Of a DNA stretch of 64,000 bases, positions 1 to 9,286 are shown piece after piece. This DNA comes from Tricholomella constricta (lineage: Eukaryota; Basidiomycota; Agaricomycetes; Agaricales; Lyophyllaceae). The notes beneath the pieces were generated by a model. That model made no database searches and had not been told where the DNA came from. It was given only the letters and a program-made list of their open reading frames with translations. Position numbers and translations under genes: made by a program. The stretch is from the NCBI GenBank assembly GCA_013368375.1, contig JAACJP010000009.1, positions 248,001 to 312,000 on the forward strand, given 5' to 3'. Every line of letters starts with the position of its first letter. Position 1 is the stretch's first letter.

Positions 1-1378
1 CAACATTGGATGAATTTACTGACTAATCCTAGGACAGGTAATCTGAAGACATATAACTATAACTGGAGGTCGATAGGGTGGCGCCACGCCGAGTTCCTTG
101 ACACTCTCTCCAAATTGTAGCTCCTCCCTGACAGACTACAACCAAGAAAGAGATTTACCCCTGAAGGGCATGGCTTTGCAAGCCATCCCTGGAGTATAAT
201 AAAGTATACTAACTGCTACTAACTGAATAACAATACAGACCTCACCAAACAAATGCAACAGGCCACGAGCTTGACGCATCTGGAGGAGAAAGAGTTCCAC
301 CCACTGACGACCTCCCCAATGACGGAAGCTCAAGGATAGGAGGCGGACAAGCAACGAGAGGCTAACGGGAGTCTGGTAGTAACTGGAATTTCTCCCGTAC
401 ACTGGATAACAAACGAGGGTCCATTGCTCTCACTACTTCGGAGCACCCTGGTCCTGACACCAGGAATGGTGCATACCCGCACCCCTCATTAGGAGGATCT
501 TTAATGGGAGAGGGTGCAAGCCCCCTCACGCAGTCAGCAAATGCCATGCAGTCAGCAGGAAACTTGCAGTCAGCGGTGCCCAGTTCCACCCTCAGTGGAG
601 AACCGGAACTGGAGGATGGGCTCACAACCCCCTCTAGTAGGCCCTCCCATCATCACGCTGGAAGCCAGACCATCGACAACCAAGATAAACAATCACTGAG
701 CACAACCAGATACTCCAGACAACACCCCCCCAGAGACGCAACCACGCCCAAAAGGAAAAAAGTCACCACTCCTCTGAATATTAAAGGAGGAGGATCACCC
801 TCAATGCAAGGGAAATGGCTGCTCCTATGGCAAGTCATGCGTGAACAAGGACTAGATGTCCTAGTGATCCAGGAAACACTCCTAGATGACACTTGAAAGG
901 ACATCATCCAAAATACTTTCAATGAATATAATCATATCTTGCACAGCTGGGACCACACAAATCCCAATGTGAAAGGGATAGCCGTTGTCCTAAATAATGA
1001 ACCACCCGATGGAAAGAGGCTACAATGAAAGAAATCATCCCAGAATGAGTGATCCTACTACAAATCCCATGGCATGAGCAAAACGAAACCAAGGTACTGG
1101 AAGTATACACATCAAACTCACCCTGTGATAACACAACTGGGAAGACCTTGAGGATTCATGGAACAACGGGGGATACACAAGACCAGATTTCCTCCTGGGC
1201 AACACAAACATTGTCGAAGACTTGCTTGACAGAATACCCGCACATGCGCTCCTGCCTGCCCCAACCGAAGCACTAGGTAACCTTAAATCAAAATTTGACC
1301 TGATTGACAGCTGGCAACACACCTACCCTTCAACCTGGAAGTTTACCTTCCGCACAGAAGGAGGTGACTTGCAGTCCC

Positions 1379-1383
1379 GTCTC
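1379..1383. repeat. Left target-site duplication (GTCTC) of the solo LTR
   Basis: The bases GTCTC directly before the LTR are repeated directly after it at 1840-1844, as expected for integrase-made 5-base staggered insertion. Confidence 0.75.
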
Positions 1384-1839
1384 TGTAAGGGGATGCACCG
1401 TGCGCCCACTCCTATTATCGCTTAGTCTCTTGTTCTCTGTCATCGGCCCCCATGGCCCCCGCCTTAGACATACTTGCTGACCGCCATACTGTTCTTACGC
1501 CCCTTTCGTAGCCATTACTCCCACACCGACACCACTACTTAGATTCCTATCAGTCAGCTGGACGATTGTTACTCATCAGTAGTCAGCACCTTTACATACC
1601 GCCTTAGTCACTGGCTCGGCGATGTAGTATATGAGCCTGGGTTGGAGATAGAATATCTCCAACCTGAACAATAACAGTATCTTCGGGTTTATACATTGAT
1701 CGACTCTTAGCTTGCTCTCTCGTCGCCCTCTTCACGTTTTGCGCTGTTGACTGTTCACTTGATTGCATTCAGGATCCTCTTGGCTCGCGCCGGCTCGCAG
1801 CTCCTCGCTCGCCTTCGCCCATCTGGACATCCCCTAATA
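1384..1839. mobile_element. Solo LTR inserted in the LINE endonuclease
   Basis: A 456-base insertion flanked by a perfect 5-base duplication, GTCTC (1379-1383 and 1840-1844). Its ends are imperfect inverted repeats: TGTAAGGGGATG on the left and, read from the right end on the other strand, TATTAGGGGATG. Removing the insert together with one GTCTC copy restores the LINE reading frame across the SRLDQIY motif. Size, 5-base duplication and a TG start fit a solo LTR of a Ty3-type retrotransposon whose 3' CA has mutated to TA. It has no coding capacity. A short inverted-repeat DNA element with a 5-base duplication is the alternative. Confidence 0.75.
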
Positions 1840-1887
1840 GTCTCGATCAGATCTACATTAAGAAATACCTCTCCTTGAGGACTGAGG

Positions 1888-3169
1888 CCCAGTGAAAAGT
1901 CGCACGTATCAGATCATATCAAATCGTGTCAGGTATTCAACATCTTTTGAGCTCGTATCAGGTATTCAATATCATATGAGCTTATACTTAATTGTATGAT
2001 ATCCTGTGATCAACCTTGCAACCTGTCCAGAAACCATCGCCAACTTGAATTCACAGAAACCCTGAACCCACATTGCTTACTAGTGCCCTGTAAGTGCCAG
2101 CAAACAAACTGCTGGTTTCTTGCACTCATGTGAACGTCCCAGACTTCTGGCTACACCACATCCCTCGTTTTACCTTCTCCAGCCACGTTGTCAACAGTGG
2201 ATAGCAGCGCCCCGGCCCCAAACATGCTGCCGATCGAGCGTCCCATGCTAAGTGTGCTGCAGACAACATCTCCACCCCATTGCATTCAACAGACCCCTCG
2301 GCACTCTCACCAACGGAAAAAGCTGTGCTCTCGGCCCCACAGCCATCTGCATGGTGACACAGCTGGCACCCGCGTTCGCGGTCCTGCAGTCAGCTGCGCC
2401 TTTGGCACAGCAAACAGATGCACTCTCAGCAACACGAACGGCCACATTGCATCATGCAGTCTCCACGGTAACCGCACACCCCATGCAGCTGGGAAGAAAA
2501 TGGTTTCCCTCGAAAACCACGACCGCACGGCGAGTCATACATCCTTTCTCACATGGTCTACATTGCTCACCTCTGATATTGTACAGAAACCTTTGTGCAA
2601 TGGTATGGTGCAAGAACGTCAGCGGATCAACCTCCCAGTTTGCAGCATACTGGGAAGGGCTGAAAGATACCACTGAGGGACAGGTACATTGAACATCTGA
2701 CTTCTCCCATAGACTCGTCTAATTTCAGTTCCATCAGCACTTCAAAGACCTATCGGATGCCGCGAAAGCAAACTTGAAGAGGAGATAGCCTGGGATGGAT
2801 GTTACGGAGACCCAGGATTATTTTTAGCATATTAGAATGTCAATGCGAGGATCATATCATATTGTTTGCATATCGTGCCAGCTTGCAGAATAAGAACAAA
2901 AGCAGTATCGGATAAGCGCACGATACAGTACAATGAGAAACAATGCTACATGACATGAACCCATGGTGTACGATGTGAAACACAACCTGTCGAGCGAGAG
3001 CGTGTCATATATCGAGGAGATCAAAATCAAACAACATCAAATGACACACACCCGCTGTCACACAAAATCCATCATTTTATTCTCGATTTTTGTTTGTGGT
3101 CTTCCTTCCATCGTTTAAACTGATACCGCACGTTCTGACATGATCTCACATGTGTGACTTTTCACTGGG
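1888..3169. mobile_element. Non-autonomous inverted-repeat DNA transposon (hAT-like candidate)
   Basis: A 1,282-base element whose first 34 bases (starting CCCAGTGAAAAGTC) match the reverse complement of its last 34 bases at 29 of 34 positions. It is flanked by ACTGAGG (1881-1887 and 3170-3176), or by the 8-base GACTGAGG if the last G of the element is counted as flank. Inside the left end are two direct copies of a unit containing ATCAGGTATTCAA (about 1930-1990). An 8-base duplication and a CAGTG core in the terminus suggest the hAT superfamily, but this is inference. Open frames at 2188-2692 show no transposase motifs, so it looks non-autonomous. It landed only 44 bases downstream of the LTR insertion. 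Confidence 0.7.
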
Positions 3170-3176
3170 ACTGAGG

Positions 3177-3906
3177 GACTACTTCGCGCTAACAATATCA
3201 CTAGTCAAGTGGGTTGGTTCCCCACTCTCGATATATGATTTGCATTCCAGTTTTCCTGCACTCCTTAAGGACTGAGACACCACTTCACGCTAACACATGT
3301 TCAAGTTGGTTGCAGTCGAATCCAGATACCTTGCCATTCCTGCCATTTCCGTAGCACTCTGAGATTAATCAGTAAGAATCAGTGCCTAAGCATCTTTGAA
3401 AAGCAGCAAAATACCTTCTCTATTACTTCTTGGCTATTAGGCATAATGGTTTCTTGGGTGGATGACATGGTGAATAAGTTCAAACTCTGTGCCCTTAGAA
3501 ATGCACATATTCGGCTTTTATGGTCACCGTGCAGCAAAACAAATTCCTAAAATTAAGCCATATCTGACAGCTGTTTTATAAGCCTATGTGACTGTGTTGT
3601 GCAACTTGGAATCACTTCAGGAATCAGCAATGTGCCGTAGCATGCAAATTAAACTGCATGTCAAAAAGAATCGTATATGCAATTCACTGAGTTAATTTGA
3701 ATCTGTGGAGAGGATTCCTGCTCTACTTCTGGAAAACATGCCCAAGGCATTCGAGAACAGTTTCCAAGGTCACAGAAGTCGTCTCCGATGCAATAAAGTC
3801 CTATTACTTGGTCTGATCTTGGGCCAAGCTTATGAAATCAGCCCAAAATCAGTAAATCACACATGCTTGTTATTTCAAACTTGTAATACTTGGTCTGATA
3901 TTCATA
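3177..3906. other. Unassigned spacer between two transposons
   Basis: No gene recognised. The first 130 bases may continue the LINE sequence into which the 1.28-kb element inserted. A stretch from 3261 (ctccttaaggactgag...cacttcacgctaaca) resembles the pre-insertion target sequence (1871-1887 joined to 3177 onward), suggesting an old tandem duplication of about 100 bases. The rest is AT-rich and has no long open frame with recognisable content. Confidence 0.4.
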
Positions 3907-3933
3907 CTGTGCCTGAGGAAGTAACGAGTCAGG
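3907..3933 (+). repeat. Left terminal inverted repeat of the pogo-like element
   Basis: 27 bases beginning CTGTGCCTGAGG, paired with 7148-7174 on the opposite strand (25 of 27 identical) and preceded by TA. Confidence 0.85.
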
Positions 3934-4493
3934 GGGGGTAACGAGTCATTTCTCTTGCTGGCTCTCTGTAATGGACTTTTACCACACAATTTGCTGAGTG
4001 TATTGATTTTGACTATCTTACCGTACTGCACGCAAGAAATGGAACGAGCTGGCCAAATCAGAAAGTTGTGCTGTGACGACTTTATTGATGTCAAGAAATC
4101 AACATGTTTTGACCGAACACAAACACTGTGTGGATGTTACAACCTCGAAGCCTGGATTTCTGCACAAAAATGGTCTTGAAATATATGTTACACCTCTTAG
4201 CCAACCATGAGGAGTTGTATAGAAACATTTGTAACGGTAAGAAAGTCCCTACCAGGACATTAGATCTTGCGACACAATTTTGACAGCCGGTGACACTGCC
4301 CTCCCTATCTTTACAATGTGGAGCTGGCTTGCCATGAAATTCATGATCCGGCTTTTACTACCCCTAATCAAAATGTTCCCGATATCAGCATAATTTTATG
4401 AATTTTTAGGGGCCCCAGAGCGAATGAAATAAATATCTGCCTCCTCAAAAAATATATCCATCTCAACGCCCTTCTCTACCACATCCCTCTAGC

Positions 4494-6764
4494 ATGCCCC
4501 GAAAACCTGAAGCCCAAAAGGATTCTGCAGACTTAGAAGCATGCGTACAAGAAGCTCTGATAGCTGTCCGAAATTCAGGCCTTACACCAACTGGGCGCCC
4601 AGTCTTTATCACTTCGTGCAGCGGCCAAACAATATACAGTCAGCCGCAGTGCTCTCACAGCACGTTACAATGGTCGAGGCACCCACTCAGAAGCTCATGC
4701 AGCTCAGCAAAAGCTCTCGCCACCACAAGAGCTTGTTTTGACGGAGTGGATCAAAGCCTTGGGTCGCCGAGGTGTGTCACTTACATATCAGGCAATTGCA
4801 GAGTATACATCTTGTATCGTTGATGAACCCGTGTCAGAACACTGGGCACGCAGTTTCAGAAAATGGCACCCAGACCTAAAGGCATGCTGGACCACAGGCC
4901 TGGAGGCGTGTCGAGCACAGTGCCTCAACCGCACATTGATCTCAGAGTACTTCGACATTCTGGAACAGTTGATAACTGAATACGAGATCCCAGTGGAGAA
5001 CATCTATAATATGGACAAAAAAGGAATTCAAATGGGAGTAGGGAAGCGTACCATGGTCCTGGTTGACCATGATCAGAGAGGTGCTGTATACCACATCGAG
5101 GATGGGAATAGGGAGCTGGTAACTGTCATCGAGACCATCTGTGCTGATGGGTCAGCATTGCATCCATCTGTGATCTTCAAGGGAAAGGTTCGTGACCTTG
5201 AATGGGGAAGAAATAATCCTACAAACGCCAGGTAAGTGTCATGCATGCGAGGCCTAAAACGGTACTTACTTCAAATTACCATAACAGCATCTCGGTTTCT
5301 CCTAAAGGCTGGACTGACAATGAGCTTGGTAGCAAGTGGCTCGAAAAAGATTTCGAACCTGCTTCAGCCGCCCGAAATATATCAGGGGGCTACCGCCTTC
5401 TTATTCTCGACGGACACAACTCCCACTGCTCCTACACCTTCTGCACCTTTGCCGAGAAAAACCGAATCATTGTTCTCTGTCTTGTTGCGCATACTACGCA
5501 TCGATGTCAGCCATGTGACGTTGGCGTATTCGGGCCACTTGCTGCGTCATGGAAGTCAGAGGTTATCAAATTAGCAGCGAAATCACAGAAGATAACAAAG
5601 TATAACTTACTTCGACACTACGCAAATGCCCGAAGCAAAGCATTCACTCCCTCGACAATTCAGGCCTCCTTTCGAAAGACTGGTATATGGCCAGTAGATC
5701 GCACAGTTATTGAAGACAAAGCTTTCGAACCTGCAGCCAATACATCTACTGAGAGTGCCCAACTCGTCCCTGCACGGCTCCCATCACTTCTCGAACCAAT
5801 CAACCCCCCACCGCCGGCATCACCAGCTTTGGGAGATATCCCCACGCGACCTAATTCACCCGAGTCCACCTCAGCCATGCCGTCGACATCTCATACAGCC
5901 TCTACCATATCCAGCATATCCGCGGCTCCCGAGACACCTCAGTACCACCTTTTGGGCTTCCCCAAGCCTCTTTCCCCAACTGCGCCGCGCTTGAGCCTGC
6001 TCAAATGAAACCGGGAGTTGAGGGAGTTTGCGAAAGCCGCCAAGGGAGTGATGGAGGGCGATTACACGTCACTGAAGCTGATGGATGCAGAAAATGAGCG
6101 GTTGAGAAAGCAATTGTTCGCAAAGAAAAACAAACCAAAGAAACAGCGCATCGGAGGGGCAGGTGCTCGGCATATGATGAGTGGAGAGACACTTGAGGCC
6201 TTGAGTAAGGTTGACTGGAAGGAGCGGGTTATAAATGTGCATGCCGAGATGCAGAGTCGGGAGTCATTCACGGAACTGAAGGAGAGGTGCGATAATACCT
6301 GGAGGGAAGTGGTTGAGAGGGAAAAGGCGAGGTTGAAGGCAGCTGTAGATGCTGAAAAGGCCACAGCGAAGGCGATTATTGAAGCTGAAAGGGCCTCGGC
6401 GAAGGCGATCGTCGATGCTGAGAAGGCTGCGGCAAAGGCACTAGTCGAAGCTGAGAAGGCGGCGGCCAAGGCTATTGTGGATGCGGAGAAGGCGAGATTG
6501 AAGGCCATCACAGACAAGGAAAGGGCATGGAAAAAGGCGGAGGTGGCGAGGAAAAAAGAGGAGGCAATGAACAAGAAGAAGGAGGCAGCGAGGTTGAAGG
6601 CAATTGTGGATGCCGAAAAAGCTCAAAGGAAGGCCAACATTGAAGCTGAAAAGGGGCAGAGGAGGGCTGCAAAAGGAATATCAGCTGGTAAGAACACTCA
6701 GAAACGGAAGGAAACGCACACTGAAGGCAATGAGAATGCTCCCCCCACCGCAAAGCGTCCCTGA
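4494..6764 (+). pseudogene. pogo/Tigger-type transposase with a frameshift and one in-frame stop
   Basis: DDE-superfamily transposase that would cut and paste the surrounding element. It starts MPRKPEAQ at 4494. A frameshift between about 4564 and 4620 moves reading to the frame carrying the Psq-type helix-turn-helix (LRAAAKQYTVSRS) and then the Tc5/CENP-B-like helix-turn-helix (near WIKALGRRGVSLTYQAIA). One intron, 5232-5287, joins exactly at NPTNA|S. The three catalytic aspartates are visible: IYNMD (about 5010), LILDGHNSH (about 5405) and CDVGVFGPL (about 5515). A TGA at 6006-6008 interrupts the frame; the same frame continues 252 codons as a lysine/alanine/glutamate-rich coiled-coil tail made of repeated VDAEKA-like units. 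TGA could derive from CGA by one C-to-T change. Probably inactive, but only lightly damaged. Confidence 0.85.
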
Positions 6765-7147
6765 CCAACACCTCGACCTCTCCATGTCCCTCCCACCTCA
6801 AGAGCTGTGCTGAATCCATCCATTGAAGGCCATCATCGAGGCAGTGCCAGAGCGGACATGACAAACAGCAACGGCTGGGCGATTGACCCAGCGCTGTTGT
6901 AAACGGTGGTGAGAATACAGGTGATGTCACCGTTCAAACGCCCCTCAGCGCTTGCCGTGACCCGACTTGTTGGTCCCTCAGACTTCAAACGGCGGCCTCG
7001 TTTGTAAAATATTCATGTAGTCCACTCCAGTAGCCCATAAATTCTCGATTTCTCTCAGTTGTTACAAAAATCATATCTACAAGGAATCATCGACTCAAAA
7101 GGCTCGGAGGGAGGCTCTGTGGATGTGTAATTGAGACAATCTGCTTG

Positions 7148-7174
7148 CCTGACTCGTTACCCCCTCAGGCACAG
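7148..7174 (-). repeat. Right terminal inverted repeat of the pogo-like element
   Basis: Reverse complement starts CTGTGCCTGAGG; followed directly by TA at 7175-7176. Confidence 0.85.
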
Positions 7175-7176
7175 TA

Positions 7177-8632
7177 ACAGATGTTGTGAATCCAATGGCA
7201 TTGGTCATAGCTACCCAACATCAAAACAGAATGTAAAAATGTAAGTCATCTGTGTTTGACCTGTTTTGGTGCATGACCCGTTTCAGGGTCAAGCACTGTA
7301 GAGGGGTGGGGCTGGGCTTATTGGTGTTCGGCTTAATGTTTTGGGCTGGAAAGAGTTGTTCCCAGAATCATTGCAGAGTGCCATCCAATGCACAGGGATA
7401 TGACATGTCATCATCACCAGTTTGACTCTCCTGGTCATTTGATGGTCATTTTGATTATCCCCGTGAAATCCACTACAGGGTAATCCTCAATTTATGCATG
7501 CCATACAAATCTCGGGATGACATAACAACTGTCGTTCATTCTACAGTCCAACAAGCTCTATCCTCTGATTCACCAGAAGATTTGTGCGACTTTTATTCTT
7601 CATCTTCTCATGTCGGTATCTCTTTCTCAGCTGATGGATGCACTTTCTTTTGTTTGCTCGTAGAATGGTAATGGAAGAGCTTATAGCATCTAATCTCTCC
7701 ACCAGCCTCGTTGGTATCCACTTGATATCCTGATTCGCACTAGTGGAGTCAAACACCTCAGCAATTTTCTTCTATGGCAGGTGAATATGATTCCTCTCCT
7801 CTCTCAGGCATGTTATTCCTGCTTTGCATCACTGGCTTACATATATCTCCACATCGTTTTAGCGTTGTGAAGATACCCAACTTCAATTCATATCAATGTA
7901 CTGGCCCGATTTTGGTCTCTTCGACTTTGTTCCCATATCCTCGATTATCAATGCAAGGTCTGGGCAAGGCAGGTGCAAGGCAAGGTGTCGCTGGCTTCTT
8001 GGAATTTGGGCTGGCTCACACGATGAGAGAGTTCTTGTTGTTCTCATTCTTACATCGATACCTGTCTGTTGGTTGTATGAGCCTGAAGCACTATACAGAG
8101 ACAGAGGTTGGAATAGCGACCACAGTCAATTTGTGTGTCACTCTCTCACACAATCCCAGGCCATGATATCCGATATTCAGAACATAAAATGTGCTGGACG
8201 GGCAAAGCAAACATCAAAACACAATTATTTGCGCCTTGTTTGATCATCCTCAAAAGTCTGAAATGTATTGTTATGCCTTGAGGCTGCCGGAGTGTCGTTG
8301 GGAACTTGCCATAGCTCTGTTCTTGTGGTTTTCATGGTCAGAGGAGATTTCATTCTCGGCAGCAATAGCTATACTATTAATGTTATGCATCATTGTATAC
8401 GGTCACCGATCATACAACAGCGCTAATATAAGAAATAAAGACCTATACAGCCAGTTTCATAATGATAGACCCCTTCGACTTTTGGTAGGATAGTTGTTTG
8501 GTTGATTGAAGTGCAATGCCGGCTTGCTGAAAATGTAACCTTTGCTGAAATTAGATCAGACAACGAAACTGTCTTTCTTTCGCCATGACATGACCCATGA
8601 TATGACGCCATCTGTCAGCAGAGCTGAAGAGA
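7177..8632. other. Unassigned AT-rich spacer within the transposon nest
   Basis: Several open frames of 70-130 codons exist (for example 7774-8166 plus, 7541-7756 minus) but none shows a motif I recognise and none has plausible intron-exon structure. It may be old transposon sequence related to the Tc1-like remnant that follows. Confidence 0.3.
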
Positions 8633-9260
8633 TTGGTTTTGCAACTTGTTCTCATCAACGGGTATCAATATGAGAAAATTCGTGAGATTACCGGTGTGAG
8701 CATCCGAACAATCAAACACATTAGGACCGTCTATTGCCGTACAGGTGATGTTGTCACAAAAAGGATTGTCGATAGAAAAACACATACACTGAATGGATTC
8801 AAATCGACTGTCAGCATAGCCTCCAGAATTATTGATACCCCACAGTGGACATTACAGTCCTCTCATTTTCTGGAGAGTTGCATCGAGAGACAGCCGGATC
8901 TGCTGATATCTGAACTCCAAGACTTGCTGAAGGGTACCTGCAGAATAGATGTATCCTCGATCACAATACATAAGGCCCTGAAACGATGTGGATTTACAAG
9001 AAAAAAGATCTGTAATTCGGCTCACAGGCTCGCTTTTTATTGACAAAGTTGATATATGGATCACTCGGCCAGCAAAGGAACACAGCGAAATAGACAGGGC
9101 AAAATATCAGCTCATTATAGGAACACACTACGTGCCTTGGCAGTTGGTTTTTGTAGATGAAAGTGCATTTGACCGACGCGTAGCCCAGCATCCACTTGTT
9201 TGGTCTGCTATTGGAACCCATGCAAGACACTGTGATTTTTTTATTAGAGAAAAACAGTGA
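8633..9260 (+). pseudogene. Truncated Tc1/mariner (IS630-like) transposase remnant
   Basis: An N-terminal helix-turn-helix of this family (GYQYEKIREITGVSIRTI) is followed by the second DNA-binding region (HKALKRCGFTRKK, about 8970-9005). The frame then shifts, and a second open stretch (8988-9260) carries the start of the DDE catalytic domain with the first aspartate in FVDESAFDRR (about 9150). The protein stops near 9260, before the second aspartate and the final acidic residue, so no catalytic site is complete. Terminal repeats were not found. The plus-strand remnant runs into the 3' end of the minus-strand gene at 9287. Confidence 0.7.
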
Positions 9261-9286
9261 TCTTTTCTCATGTGTAAATATTTAGT

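Larger units (their letters stand above)
504..1887 (+). pseudogene. Decayed LINE (non-LTR retrotransposon) endonuclease region, interrupted by an LTR
   Basis: Remains of the apurinic-type endonuclease (EEP fold) of a fungal Tad-like LINE. The first open stretch (504-896) has a low-complexity Ser/Thr/Pro N-terminus followed by the entry of the endonuclease, including the typical glutamine-glutamate-threonine (residues QET, near 870). Reading on through several frameshifts and stops one meets, in the usual order, a segment ending in the LLQIPWH motif (about 1050-1075), then NIVEDLLDRIPAH (about 1205-1250), FRTEGG (about 1350) and the SRLDQIY motif. That last motif is split: SRL ends at 1383 and DQIY resumes at 1845, because an LTR sits between. 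The order and motifs are those of the family; the many stops show it is dead. No reverse transcriptase domain was found downstream, so only the 5' part survives here. Confidence 0.7.
3907..7174 (+). mobile_element. pogo-like (Tc1/mariner superfamily) DNA transposon, full length
   Basis: A 3,268-base element with complete ends. The left terminus (3907 onward, CTGTGCCTGAGG then GTAACGAGTCAGG) matches the reverse complement of the right terminus (7148-7174) with two mismatches over 27 bases, and both ends abut a TA dinucleotide (3905-3906 and 7175-7176), the target duplication of this superfamily. Inside is one transposase gene (4494-6764) reading away from the left end, with about 590 bases of leader and about 400 bases of trailer. 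Just inside the left repeat, part of it (GTAACGAGTCA) is repeated once more (about 3938-3948), which the right end lacks. Confidence 0.88.

Noticed and set aside
2188..2692. Two overlapping open frames (about 150-160 codons) inside the 1.28-kb inverted-repeat element
   Set aside because: No transposase motif, unusual composition, and the two frames shadow each other; treated as chance frames in a non-autonomous element.
6062..6574. Minus-strand 170-codon frame
   Set aside because: Antisense of the Lys/Ala/Glu coiled-coil tail of the pogo transposase.
7774..8243. Open frames of 115-130 codons between the two transposases
   Set aside because: Overlapping frames on the same strand, no motif, no splice logic, AT-rich context.
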